Source of the DNA: Variovorax sp. YR752
GTDB taxonomy: Bacteria; Pseudomonadota; Gammaproteobacteria; Burkholderiales; Burkholderiaceae_C
Assembly: GCA_945860785.1 (NCBI GenBank)
Contig: CAMATD010000002.1
Span: 1-64,000, forward strand
DNA length: 64,000 nucleotides
Direction of reading: 5' to 3'
The position numbers and the translations under genes are program-made. The notes under the pieces are model-generated. The model saw nothing but the letters and a program-made list of their open reading frames with translations, did no database searches and was not told the origin of the DNA. This document shows, piece by piece, positions 11,947-23,158 of this stretch. Position 1 is the first letter of the stretch. Each line of letters opens with the position of its first letter.

Positions 11947-12810
11947 TTACTGGGCGCGGCGCACCAGCTCCTGGATGACGGTCTCGAGTGGCGTCGTGCC
12001 GCGCAGCACGTCCTGCGGAGTGCCTTCGAAGTCGATCCATCCCGCATTGAAGCCATCCAGCATCTGGATGCGCGGCTCGGGGTGCTTCATGCCCTGGGAG
12101 CGGAACAGCGATTCCCAGGTGTCGCGCGGCACCGTCTCACTGCGCACCGGCCGTCCCAGCACCGAGGAAAAGGCCTTGGCGATGTCGCTCGCGCTATAGC
12201 GCCGCGGCCCCTCCAGCTCGACCACGCGAAGCTGTTGCCACTCTTCGCAAAGCACCTTCGCGACGGTGCGGCCGATGTCGGCGGTCGCCACCATGGGGAT
12301 TGGATGATCGAGCGGCTGCAGGAAACTCGGAATCACGCCGTCCCGGGCCGCAGGCACGTCCCACGCGGCGTTCTCCATGAACCAACCGGCGCGCACAAAG
12401 GCCACGGGAATGGACAGGCTTCGCAGCGCGTTCTCCGTCATGTGCGAGTTGTTGAGGAGAGAGAAGCGTTCGACATGGCCGCCGACCGTCGACAGGAAGA
12501 CGACCCGTCCGGGCTTGGCCGCGGTCAACGCGGCGATGTTCGCTTCGTTCAAGGCAACGGTGCCGGGAAAGCCCGGCGCCGGGTCATAGTTGGGAGGATT
12601 CATCAAGAACACGCCTTCGACGCCAGCGAATGCGCGCGTGAGTGCAGGCACGTCGCCAGCAGAGGCGATGGCGACCTCGCAGCCCCGCTCAGCCCAGAGG
12701 CGGCCCTTCTCTTCGTCCCGAACGATGGCCCGCACTTTGTGGCCTGCTTCAAGCAGCGCCTTCGCGACTGCGCCGCCTACTTTGCCCGTGATTCCCGTAA
12801 TTGCGTACAT
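11947..12810 (-). CDS. NmrA-like NAD(P)-binding protein
   Basis: MYAITGITGKVGGAVAKALLEAGHKVRAIVRDEEKGRLWAERGCEVAIA. Confidence 0.85.
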   Translation of the reverse strand: MYAITGITGKVGGAVAKALLEAGHKVRAIVRDEEKGRLWAERGCEVAIASAGDVPALTRAFAGVEGVFLMNPPNYDPAPGFPGTVALNEANIAALTAAKPGRVVFLSTVGGHVERFSLLNNSHMTENALRSLSIPVAFVRAGWFMENAAWDVPAARDGVIPSFLQPLDHPIPMVATADIGRTVAKVLCEEWQQLRVVELEGPRRYSASDIAKAFSSVLGRPVRSETVPRDTWESLFRSQGMKHPEPRIQMLDGFNAGWIDFEGTPQDVLRGTTPLETVIQELVRRAQ

Positions 12811-12863
12811 GATTGCTTCCTTCTTGCATTAACAAAAATATCTACTTGCGTCTTCGGTATCGA

Positions 12864-13601
12864 TCAGCCTTTGAAAGGGCGGCCCTGATCCCATTGCCGT
12901 TGCATCTCCTGCTCAATGCGAGACGGGTCTTCCCGCATCGCGGCCTCAAGGAAATTCGCATAGTCGTCCGCAAAGACATGGCCCTTTCACTGCCGCATGC
13001 CCTCCAGCGCGCGCGCTGCAACCTGGGCCGGACTCGTCTTTGCGCCTTCGACATCTGCGGCCATGTCGGTGTCGATGAAGCCCGCATAGACGCCCAGCAC
13101 ATGCGTCCCCTGCGCACGAAGCTGGACGCGGGCCGCATCCGTCAGCGCCTTGGCCGCATGCTTTGTGGCGCCGTAGGTGCCATTGAATGGGTAGATGTAC
13201 AAGCTCACAACCGACAGCATGTTCACGATGCCGCCGCCACCATTGCGCGACAGAACGGGTGCGAATGCCTGCATCATCTGCAGGAGGCCCAACACATTCA
13301 CTTCGAGTTCCGACCGGAAGGCCGTGACCGCCCCATCTGCCAGCGCAGGCTTGCTCAGCATCACGCCCGCGTTGTTGACCAGCAGGTCGACGTCGGCGCA
13401 TTGCGCCGCGACGCGCTCAATGTCCTTGGCGGAAGTCACATCCAGAAGGACCGGCACCACCCGCGGGTCCGCAATTGCAGCGGGTTGGCGAACGCCCGCA
13501 TAGACTTTCTTGGCGCCGGTCTCGAGCAAAGCCTGCGTGAACGCGAAACCCACGCCCCGGTTCGCGCCGGTGACGAGCGCCGTGCAGTTCCTGATTTCCA
13601 T
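12864..13601 (-). pseudogene. SDR family oxidoreductase with an in-frame TGA at 12987-12989
   Basis: MEIRNCTALVTGANRGVGFAFTQALLE...ALEGMRQ*; the same frame continues KGHVFADDYANFLEAAMREDPSRIEQEMQRQWDQGRPFKG*. Confidence 0.75.
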
Positions 13602-13762
13602 CGCCGTGTTCCATTTGATCAATGGAGGCAATGATTGCCCCGACCGGGATGGCACTCAAGCGCCTGAGAATCATGTCATTGATGACTGACCGTCAAGTCG
13701 CAGGCAATTCCTTCGCCAATTGATTGCTGCAATTCAATGCGATGCGATAGATAGGTGTTGAC

Positions 13763-14818
13763 TCAACTTCTTGTCGATGCGCGCTTGCGCAAGGCGCGCA
13801 CCGAGCTGCGTTCGACCATCCGGCACGGGATGACCACGTTGCGCGGTAGCGCGCCATCCTGCATCTGTTCGTGCAGCAGCTCGACCGTGGCGTCCACCAT
13901 GGGATCGACTTCCTGCACCACGGTCGTCAGCCGGTAGCTCTCCCATGCGGCTTGCGGCACGTCGTCGAAGCCGACCACGCTCACGTCCTCGGGCACGCGC
14001 AGGTCGAGCTCGTGGCGAAGCACGTCCATCACGGCGATCGCCATGTGGTCGTTGGCCACAAACACCGCATCGGGCCGTTTGGCGGCCGGCACTCCAGCGA
14101 ACATAGCGCGCGCGGCGTCGCGCGCTCGCTCGAAACTGTAGTGCCCCATGCCGCGCCGGAACACGGTCGCCCCCGCATCGGCGATCACTTCATTGAAGCC
14201 TCGCTCGCGCTCGAGATTGGTCGACGACTTTTCCAGACCGGCGATATAGGCGATGTGCTTGTGCCCGCGCGCAAGCAGCAGTTGAGCGGCCAGTCGGCCG
14301 CCCTCCCGGTTGTCGGAAGTGACCGAACTGGTGGAATGCCGCGCCAGCGCACTGGTGTCGGGCACCCGATTGAACAGCACCACGGACACGCCCGAGTCCG
14401 CGCACTGGCGCGCGAGATCGGGTGAGAGCATGGCCGAGGCCATCACGATACCGTCGATCTGGTACTGCAAGATTTCGTCGAGCACACCGTCGGTCTCGTC
14501 GCCGTCGCTGATGAACATCAGCACGTGATAGCCCTGCTTCTGAAGCTTCTGCGAGAGTTTCTCGATCACCAGCGGGTAGAACTGGTTCTCGAGATAGCCC
14601 ATCACGAGCGCGATGATGTGACTGCGCCGGGTGATGAGGCTGCGCGCCATGGCGTTGGGCCGATAGCCCAGCGATTTGGCCGCGATCATCACACGCGCGC
14701 GCGTGTCTTCCGACACGCTGGCACCCGGCGTGAAGGTCCGGCTGACAGCCGACTGAGACATATTGGCAAGCTTCGCGACGTCTTGTGCGGTGACCTTGGA
14801 TTTCACGCGGCGCTCCAA
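13763..14818 (-). CDS. LacI family transcriptional regulator
   Basis: VTAQDVAKLANMSQSAVSRTFTPGASVSEDTRARV and a periplasmic-binding-like domain. Confidence 0.92.
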   Translation of the reverse strand: MERRVKSKVTAQDVAKLANMSQSAVSRTFTPGASVSEDTRARVMIAAKSLGYRPNAMARSLITRRSHIIALVMGYLENQFYPLVIEKLSQKLQKQGYHVLMFISDGDETDGVLDEILQYQIDGIVMASAMLSPDLARQCADSGVSVVLFNRVPDTSALARHSTSSVTSDNREGGRLAAQLLLARGHKHIAYIAGLEKSSTNLERERGFNEVIADAGATVFRRGMGHYSFERARDAARAMFAGVPAAKRPDAVFVANDHMAIAVMDVLRHELDLRVPEDVSVVGFDDVPQAAWESYRLTTVVQEVDPMVDATVELLHEQMQDGALPRNVVIPCRMVERSSVRALRKRASTRS

Positions 14819-15573
14819 CCGCCATCAAGCATCATGGCGCTGCCGGTCATGAGGCTCGACGCTTCGCTGGCAAGAAACACCACCGCGCCCATGATCTCTT
14901 CGGTGCGCCCCAGACGCCCGAGCGCGATGCGTTCCGTGACCCAGCCGCGAAACGAGGGCTCGGCAAACATGGTGGCCGTCATCGCGGTCTCGATGAAGGT
15001 CGGGCAGATGGTGTTGACGCGTATGTCGTGCGGCCCCAGTTCCCAGGCCAGCGCCTTCGTCATCCCCTCGACCGCGTGCTTGCTGGCGCAATACAGCGTG
15101 CGGCGCGGACTGCCCACCACGCCCATCTGCGACGAGATGGTGATGATGGAGCCCGGAAGTTTCGCCGCCAGCAGTCCGCGCGCGACCAAGCGCGTGACCA
15201 GGAGCGTCGCCTTCACGTTGAGATCGAACACAGCGTCAATATCCTCATCCTGCACGTCCACCAGCAGCTTAGGTCGATTGAGACCTGCATTGTTGACGAG
15301 GATCTGGAACGGAGCCTGGGCACCCAGCACGCTGGCAACGGCCACGGAGTCTGTCACGTCCAGCACCAGGTAGTCACACGCCCCGCCTTCTGCCAGAACC
15401 TGCGCGCGCGCCTCGCGCAATTCGTTCTCGGAACGCGCAGCCAGCGTCACATGGGCACCGGCCCGTGCCAGCGCCGCCGCTGCAGCCAGGCCGATGCTGC
15501 GTCCCGCGCCGGTGACCAGCGCGCGCTGGCCATCGACGCGAAAGCTCGGCGAATCGGGCAGCGCACTCGTCAT
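14803..15573 (-). CDS. SDR family oxidoreductase
   Basis: [45 protein letters not shown]. Confidence 0.88.
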   Translation of the reverse strand: MTSALPDSPSFRVDGQRALVTGAGRSIGLAAAAALARAGAHVTLAARSENELREARAQVLAEGGACDYLVLDVTDSVAVASVLGAQAPFQILVNNAGLNRPKLLVDVQDEDIDAVFDLNVKATLLVTRLVARGLLAAKLPGSIITISSQMGVVGSPRRTLYCASKHAVEGMTKALAWELGPHDIRVNTICPTFIETAMTATMFAEPSFRGWVTERIALGRLGRTEEIMGAVVFLASEASSLMTGSAMMLDGGWSAA

Positions 15574-16883
15574 GTGAGAGCTGGCACCGGCTGATACCAC
15601 GGGACCTCCGGACGGGTGCCATAGCGGCGCACGCGCAAGTTGGCTTGCTCGCCATGGCCCGCGAAGTTCTCCATATGACACAGACGCGAGCAGTATTCGC
15701 CCATGAGCGCGCTGGCTTCGTCGGTCAAGACCTTCTGGTAGGTGCAGGTCTTCATGAACTTTCCGGCCCACAGGCCACCCGTGTAACGCGCATTGCGGTT
15801 CGTGGGCAGCGTGTGGTTGGTGCCGATCACCTTGTCGCCGAAGCTCACGTTGGTGCGCGGCCCGAGGAACAGCGCGCCGTAGTTGGTCATGTGATTCAGG
15901 AAGTAGTCGGGATCGCGCGTGATCACCTGCACATGTTCGAACGCGAGTTCATTGGCCTTCTGCAGCATTTCCTCTTGTGTGTCGCAGACGATCACTTCGC
16001 CGTAGTCGGCCCAACTCACGGCGGCGATGGCTGCGGTAGGCAGGATCTTCAACTGGCGCTCGATCTCCGCCATCGTGTCGTGCGCAAGCTTTTCGCTGGT
16101 GGTGAGAAGAATCGACGGCGAGGTCGGGCCGTGTTCGGCCTAGCCGAGCAAGTCGACCGCGCACATCTCTCCGTCCGCCGTTTCGTCGGCGATCACCAGT
16201 GTTTCCGTCGGACCGGCGAACAGGTCGATACCCACACGTCCGTAGAGCTGCCGCTTGGCTTCGGCCACGAACAGGTTGCCGGGTCCCACGAGCATGTCGA
16301 CGGGGGCGATGGTCTCGGTGCCCACAGCCATCGCCACTACGGCCTGCACGCCGCCCAGCACGAGGATTTCATCGGCGCCCGCCATGGCCGTGACGATGGC
16401 GGGATGCGGCGCACCCTGGTACGGCGGCGCGGTCGCGACCACGCGCTTCACGCCCGCCACCTTGGCGGTCAGCACGCTCATGTGCGCCGACGCCAGCAGC
16501 GGATATTTACCGCCGGGGATATAGCAACCCACGGCATTCATCGGGATGTTGCGGTGGCCCAGGATGACACCGGGGTAGGTCTCGACCTCGACGTCCTTCA
16601 TCGAGTCGCGCTGGATTTGCGCGAAATTGCGCACCTGCTTCTGCGCGAAGGTGATGTCTTCGATCTCGCGCGCCGACAGACTCTTGCGCGCCTTCTCCAC
16701 GGCGTCCGCGGACAGCCGGAAGTCGGCCGGGTCTCAGTTGTCGAACTGCTTGCTGTAGTCGCGTACGGCCGCATCGCCGCGCGCTTCGACTGATTTGATG
16801 ATGCCTTCGACAGTCGCGCGCACCTTGGCGTCGTCTTCTGCCCGAACCTGCACGTCCTTGCCGCGCTTCAAATACCTGATCAT
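15570..16883 (-). pseudogene. histidinol dehydrogenase-family (HisD/HpsN-like) dehydrogenase with two in-frame stops (TAG 16140-16142, TGA 16734-16736)
   Basis: Three ORFs in one frame: MIRYLKRGKDVQVRAEDDAKV...[13 protein letters not shown]...[25 protein letters not shown]...[29 protein letters not shown]...[15 protein letters not shown]. Confidence 0.88.
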
Positions 16884-17000
16884 TGAAATCTCCTGGTGGT
16901 TAAGCTTTGCATGCGTATGTAATGTCGAAATCTTGCATTCGTATGCAAACAGGGAAAACCCTAGGTCCATGGAAGATCTGAGGGACTTAGGGAACATGCG

Positions 17001-17907
17001 TCAGAACTTCAGCCGCTCGACAAAATCCAGGAACGCGCGCGTTCTCGCCGGCAAGGTCCGGCGCGACGCGAACAGTGCGTACAGAGGGAAAAAGTTCGCC
17101 GTCCCACGCCGGAAAGAGTTCCACCAGCTTTCCTTGCTGCAGCAGCTCTTCGCTTCCCAGGGCCATGATCTGCGCGATGCCGTGACCCGACACGCACAGT
17201 TGGTGCAGCGAGCCCACGTCGCTCACGGTGATGGGCCCGTTCGTCGCGACGGTCAGGCGCTGCTCCCCCTTGTGAAACTCCCACGCAAAATTCTGGCCGG
17301 ACGCCGAGTCACGGTACTGGATGCATCTGTATTGGACGCTCTGCAGGTCTGCCGGATGGCTTGGCCGCCCTCGCCGCTCGAGATAGGCAGGCGACGCGAC
17401 GGTGAGGATTCTTGTCGAGGCAAGACGCCGGGCCACCAATGCCTGCGACGCCGGCTCGCCAAAGCGCACAGCGACATCGAATCCCTCGGCGATCAGATCG
17501 CCGAGCTGGTCCCGTGTCACGATCTCCAACTCGAGGCCAGGGTGAGCGTCGACAAAATCGCTGATGTGCCGCGCCAGAACGAGGCGCGAGAAAAGTGGAT
17601 CGACATTGACTCTGAGACGGCCCCGGACCGCCTTCCTGGCACTCGCGGCGGCCCTCACAGCCTCTTCCAATTCGGCGATCAAGGGCTGCGCCGTTTCGTA
17701 CAGGCGGCGGCCATCGTCCGTCAACGACACCGATCTCGTCGACCGGTGTAGCAATCGCGTGCCCAGCGTGGACTCCAGTTGGGCCAACTCCTTGGTGATG
17801 CTGGAGGCGGGCCGTCCGAGCACGGCCGCCGCCTTGCGGAAACCGCCAGTCACGACAATGGTCACCAGGATGCTGAGGCCGCCGAGCAGTTTGCTGTCCA
17901 CGTTCAT
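17001..17907 (-). pseudogene. LysR family regulator with a C-terminal frameshift in a T5 run near 17083
   Basis: HTH ...FRKAAAVLGRPASSITKELAQLESTLGTRLLHRSTRS; the expected tail FPLYALFASRRTLPARTRAFLDFVERLKF* is in the neighbouring frame. Confidence 0.8.
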
Positions 17908-18130
17908 TCGATCGCTCCATCGTCCTGGCGACAACGCCGTGCGACTTCTGCATGGCCGTCGCGAGATTGCATTGGCGATGCAGTCTGCCTGCGTCCACTT
18001 CGGCATTCCAGTGCCTGGATGTCATCAGTCAAATGCCGGCAGCGCCGCGCTGAGCGCACACGACGGCGTTCGTTCGCCTGCAAGGAACGCTCGTCGGCCA
18101 CCCGCGCTGCGCGCATGGGCCAAGGCCCGT

Positions 18131-19057
18131 TCAGGTCGCCTTGCGCGCGCGCAGGTGTGCGTCGCAAACCTCGCGGCAAAACTGCAGGAACGCGTCAACC
18201 GCCGCAGGTGCCAGTCGTCGCGACGGCCGGATGATGTAGAGTGGAAAAGTCTCGCCCGGCCAATCGGGGAACAGATCCACCAGCGCACCTTCGGCGATGA
18301 GGCGCTCGACGCTCAGCGCCAACACCTGCGCCACGCCGGCGCTGGCCACACAGGCCTGGATCATCGTGTCCGCGTCGGCCATGGTGAAGCGACCGGTCGT
18401 CGCGATGGGCAAGACTTCGCGCCCGCGATGAAATTCCCACGCGAATGGCTTGCCGCGTTGCGGATCGATGTACTGGATGCAGTCGTGGTCCTTGAGTTTC
18501 GCGGGCGCCTTCGGGCGCCCGTGCCGCGCGAGATAGGAAGGCGAAGCGACTGTCAGCACGCGGGTTTCGAGCAGCAGCCGCGACGACATCGTTGAAGGTG
18601 GCTGGGGTCCGAAACGCACCGCGACGTCGATGCCTTCGGCGACAAGGTCACCAGCATCCGAGTGCTGCAGCACAGTGAGTTCGAGTCCCGGAAACCTCTC
18701 ACTCAGCTCTGACAGCCTTGGGGCGAGAACATGCCGCGCAAACACCGGGTTCAGGCTCACGCGCAGATTGCCACGAACGGTGACGGAAGACCCGGCCACG
18801 TCGCTGGCCGCCTCCTCGATGCCTGCGAGATGCGGCACCGCGCGCTCGTAAAGCCGCGCGCCTTCGCCGGTCAGATGAAGCGTGCGGGTGGTGCGATTCA
18901 GCAGCCGCACGCCCAATCGCTCCTCGAGCCGAGCCACGGACCGGCTCACCCCCGACGCCGACAGCCCCAACACCTCTCCCGCACGGCTGAAGCTGCCGAC
19001 TTCGATCACCGCCGCCAGCACACTCATCCTCGACAACAGCCGTCCATCCAGACTCAT
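18131..19057 (-). CDS. LysR family transcriptional regulator
   Basis: FSRAGEVLGLSASGVSRSVARLEERLGVRLLNRTTRTLHLTGEG. Confidence 0.92.
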   Translation of the reverse strand: MSLDGRLLSRMSVLAAVIEVGSFSRAGEVLGLSASGVSRSVARLEERLGVRLLNRTTRTLHLTGEGARLYERAVPHLAGIEEAASDVAGSSVTVRGNLRVSLNPVFARHVLAPRLSELSERFPGLELTVLQHSDAGDLVAEGIDVAVRFGPQPPSTMSSRLLLETRVLTVASPSYLARHGRPKAPAKLKDHDCIQYIDPQRGKPFAWEFHRGREVLPIATTGRFTMADADTMIQACVASAGVAQVLALSVERLIAEGALVDLFPDWPGETFPLYIIRPSRRLAPAAVDAFLQFCREVCDAHLRARKAT

Positions 19058-19181
19058 GGCGCCTCCTCATCTTTGAATTCACGCAAAGATCAAATGAGCC
19101 AATCTACCTTTATCAAAAATGTACGGCAACCTATCGTTGCAGTGATCGCCTGCCGCGACAACAAAGAACAAAGGAAATTCC

Positions 19182-19965
19182 ATGTCTCGAATCTTCATCA
19201 CCGGCTCGTCGGAAGGGCTCGGCCTCATGGCTGGTCAACTGCTCGTCAAACAGGGGCATGAGGTGGTCTTCCATGCTCGCAATTCGACCCGCGCGCGACC
19301 CGCGCGCGGACGCGCGGCGCGCGCTGCCCCAAGCACGCACCATTGTCGAGGGCGATGTCTCCACCATCGCCGGAAGCCGGCTCGTCGCTGAGCAGGCGAA
19401 CAAGCTGGGGCGATTCGACGCCGTGATTCACAACGTCGGCGTTGGTTATCGCGAACCGCGTCGCATCGAAACCGAAGACGGGTTGTCCCATGTCTTTGCC
19501 ATTAACGTCCTGGCCCCGTACCTGCTGACCGCGTTGATGCACAAGCCCAAGCGGCTTGTCTACCTGAGCTCCGGCATGCATCACGGCGTTGACGCCCATC
19601 TGGACAACATGCAGTGGAACAACCGCCGCTGGAACGGCTCCCAGACCTATGCCGAAAGCAAGCTTCATGACGTCTTGCTGGCGTTTGCGGTCGCTCGCCG
19701 TTGGCCCGGAGTTTTGAGCAACTCGCTCGAGCCGGGTTGGGTGCCGACCCGTATGGGCGGACTTGGCGCACCTGACGACTTGGAACAGGCCCATGAAACG
19801 CAGGCATGGCTTGCTGCGGGCAAAGACGCCGATGCATTGGTGACGGGAAAATACTTCTACCACTTGCGACGCCGCGCGCCAAATCCACAGACGCAAGACG
19901 TTGCGCTTCAAGGGCGTTTGCTCGACATGTGCGAGCAGCTGTCTCGCATTCCCCTGCCAGCTTGA
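19182..19965 (+). pseudogene. SDR family protein, frameshifted near 19290 within a gacccgcgcgc direct repeat
   Basis: MSRIFITGSSEGLGLMAGQLLVKQGHEVVFHARN, then in another frame RRALPQARTIVEGDVSTIAGSRLVAEQANKLGRFDAVIHNVGV. Confidence 0.75.
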
Positions 19966-20284
19966 ATCTGAAACTTCCTCCAAGGCGCAATCGGTGAGCA
20001 GAATCGCTTTCCTCGGCTTGAGCGCCATGGGCTGAAGGATCGCCACTGTCCTGGCCATCGTGTTGCGCGAGGTCCAACACAAGACGAGCATCGGTCCAAC
20101 AGTCGCTTTTTGCACCGAGAACAAGCGGACCCACCGAGGCTCGCGCCTGAGCCGTCGCGTGGTCGCTTGGCGACCTCGCCCCTGCTGCGGGATATCCTCA
20201 ATACTTCTGCCTATTCATTAAATTACCATTTGCTCAATTAAATGAATTTCGCACTCTCGAGTGCCTAAGAACGGAGATGAGCAG

Positions 20285-21244
20285 ATGTTCAAGAACGTGT
20301 TCAAGCAGGTGGCAATCCTGTTGATGTCGTGCGTATGCGTTTACTCGTGGGCGCAGACCTATCCAACGAAGAGTATTCGCCTTGTAGTGCCCATGGAACC
20401 GGGGAGTCCGACCGACGCTATTGCGCGACTGATCGCACAGAAGCTGACAAGCTCATTGGGACAGTCCGTCGTTGTAGACAACCGTGCCAGCGTGAACGGG
20501 ATCATCGGTACCGACATGGTTGCGCACGCGCCAGCCGACGGGTACACGCTGCTCGCCGGCAACAGCGGTACACACGCAATGAACCCCGGTCTCTACAAAA
20601 AGCTCAACTACGACCCTGTGAAAGACTTCGAGGCGGTCGCACAGATAGTCACCAGCCCGCTGGTATTGATGGGCTCCAAACACTTCGCGGCTCACACCGT
20701 GGCTGAAACGATCGCCGCCGCCAAGCACGGCTCTTTGCATTTCGCCATCCCGGGCGCCACGGCGCAATTGGCCAGCCTGATGTTCAATTCGATGGCGTCG
20801 GTGGACATCGTGTCTATTCCCTACAAGGGAAGCAGCGGTGCAGAAACGGCGCTTCTTTCTGGAGATGCGCAGCTTCTGTTTGCATCAATCTCCAACGCTC
20901 TGCCCTATGTGAAGAGCGGGAGGATGAACGCGATTGCGGTCAGCTCGCCGAAACGGTCCCCGGCGCTACCCGACGTGCCTACGCTGAACGAGTCCGGTGT
21001 GCCAGGTTTCGAGATCGAATACTGGGTCGGCCTCTTCGCTCCGGCTGGAACGCCAGCGGCGATCGTTGACCGACTGAACAGCGAGGTTGGCAAAGTCCTA
21101 GGCAGCGCGAACGTACGGGATCACATTCAGCAGATGGGCTATTCGACCGCACCCAACATCAAAGCCGAATTCGGCATGTATGTGAAAAGGTCCGTCGAAC
21201 GAAACACCAAGCTCATGCGTGAGTTGGGAGTCGTCGCTCAATGA
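20285..21244 (+). CDS. Bug/TctC family tripartite tricarboxylate transporter substrate-binding protein
   Basis: QTYPTKSIRLVVPMEPGSPTDAIARLIAQKLTSSLGQSVVVDNRASVNGIIGTDMVAHAPADGYTLL. Confidence 0.9.
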   Translation: MFKNVFKQVAILLMSCVCVYSWAQTYPTKSIRLVVPMEPGSPTDAIARLIAQKLTSSLGQSVVVDNRASVNGIIGTDMVAHAPADGYTLLAGNSGTHAMNPGLYKKLNYDPVKDFEAVAQIVTSPLVLMGSKHFAAHTVAETIAAAKHGSLHFAIPGATAQLASLMFNSMASVDIVSIPYKGSSGAETALLSGDAQLLFASISNALPYVKSGRMNAIAVSSPKRSPALPDVPTLNESGVPGFEIEYWVGLFAPAGTPAAIVDRLNSEVGKVLGSANVRDHIQQMGYSTAPNIKAEFGMYVKRSVERNTKLMRELGVVAQ

Positions 21245-21284
21245 CACAGCGCCATCGCACCCATTCAAGCGAGATGAACAAGTC

Positions 21285-23014
21285 ATGACACACAAGATCG
21301 AACGCAAGGACGCAATGATCGTCGAGTGGGATATGCCAATCAGGATGAGCGATGGCCTGGTTCTTCGCGCGGATATCTTTCGTCCCGAGGGGGACGACAG
21401 ACACCCTGTCATCATGAGCTACGGTCCGTATGGCAAGGGCGTCGCGTTCCAGGAAGGGTATTCGACGGCCTGGGAAATAATATCCCGCGAAAATCCCGAC
21501 GCTGTTAGCGGGACCTCGAACAAGTATGCCAACTGGGAGGTCGTGAATCCGGAGAAGTGGGTGCCGGACGGGTACGTCTGCATCCGCGTCGACTCCCGGG
21601 GGGCCGGGCGATCGCCAGGCTACTTGTGCCACAACAATGATCGCGAGAACCGCGACTATCACGAATGCATCGAGTGGGCCGCGGTGCAACCGTGGTGCAC
21701 CGGAAAAGTCGGCCTCAACGGCATCTCCTACTTCGGTGCGAACCAGTGGCGAGCAGCAGCCACGCAGCCACCGCACCTGGCAGCTATCTGCGTTTGGGAG
21801 GGTTGGGAGACAGCTATCGCGATGGAAACCATCACGGCGGCATCGCCTGTACGTTCCGCAAGAATTGGCAAGACATGCAGGTGAAGACAGTCCAGCACGG
21901 CGTGGGCGAGCGCGGCAGAAAAAGCCCCGTCACAGGCGAGTGGGCCTGCGGACCAGAGACCTTGTCTGAGCCGGAGCTGAAGCAGAACCGGGAAGACATG
22001 TGGCATGAACTTGTAACTCACGAGTTCGATGGTCCCTACTATCGGGAACGATCGGCGGACCTCAGCCGGGTGAACGTTCCATTGCTTTCTGCTGCCAACT
22101 GGGGTGGCCATGGACTGCATGCGAGAGGTAACTTCGAAGGCTTTGTCGATGCGGCATCCAAGCACAAATGGCTCGAGGTGCATGGTGGATCGCATTGGGC
22201 GCCATTCTATACCGACTATGGCGTCGCCCTCCAAAAGCGATTCTTTGACCACTTCCTCAAAGGAAGTGACAACGGGTGGAACCTGCAACCTCGGGTTCAG
22301 TTGAACGTCCGCCACGTGGACGGGTTTCGGTTGCGTTTCGAGAGCGAATGGCCACTGGCCCGCACCGAATGGACCAAGCTGCATCTCGGTGCCGACAACC
22401 TTTCGTTGCGATCCAACGCGACAACGACGGAGAAGGTCGTGTCGTTCGATGCGATGGGGGAAGGCATAACCTTCTTGACGTCGCCCTTCGATTCGGAAAC
22501 TGAGTTCACCGGACCGTCATCGCTCCGACTGAAGATCAGTTCGTCCACAGAAGATGCGGATATCTTCGCCGTCCTGAGACTCTTCGCACCTGATGGCTCG
22601 GAGGTCGTGTTCCAGGGCGCACTCGATCCGCACAGCCCCCTGGGGCATGGGTGGCTCAGGGCTTCGCATCGCAAGCTGGATCTGAAAAAGTCGCTGTCCT
22701 ATCGTCCCTACCATACGCATGATGAGCGGCAGCCGCTGAAGCCCGGCCAGCCTGAAGTGTTGGAAATTGAAATCTGGCCTACATGCATCGTGGTCCCCGT
22801 CGGCTACCGGATAGGACTTTCCATTCGCGGACGAGACTATGTGTACGCGGGGGCAGCCGCGACGCTTTCAAACATGAAGAATCCGATGCGTGGATGCGGT
22901 CCGTTCGAACACGACGACCCGAAAGATCGGCCGCCATCCATATTCGGCGGTACAACAACCTTGCATCTCGGCGGGGCAGCCGAATCTTTCCTTTTGATGC
23001 CGCGTATCCCATAA
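21285..23014 (+). pseudogene. CocE/NonD family hydrolase, copy 2; frameshift near 21800 (one G short in a G run)
   Basis: EWDMPIRMSDGLVLRADIFRPEGDDRHPVIMSYGPYGKG...; continues LGDSYRDGNHHGGIACTFRKNWQDMQVKTVQHGVGERG in another frame. Confidence 0.83.
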
Positions 23015-23158
23015 GCGGGCGTGTGCGAAGGAATGGCGCGTCGGCATCCATCAGGCCTTGGGCGACATAGTCGATGTTCTCGTGGTGATGTCCATGCACC
23101 AGTAATCGGCGCACCGAGCATCTCAGTGAGCTCGTCGCCCGGTGTGGGCGGCGACGGA

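Noticed and set aside
15570-16883. Stop-codon recoding, selenocysteine or alternative genetic code to explain in-frame stops
   Set aside because: Internal TAG, TGA and TAA all occur at positions expected to be Q, W or R, the same codons end intact genes, and frameshifts are equally common. Lesions or sequence errors are simpler.
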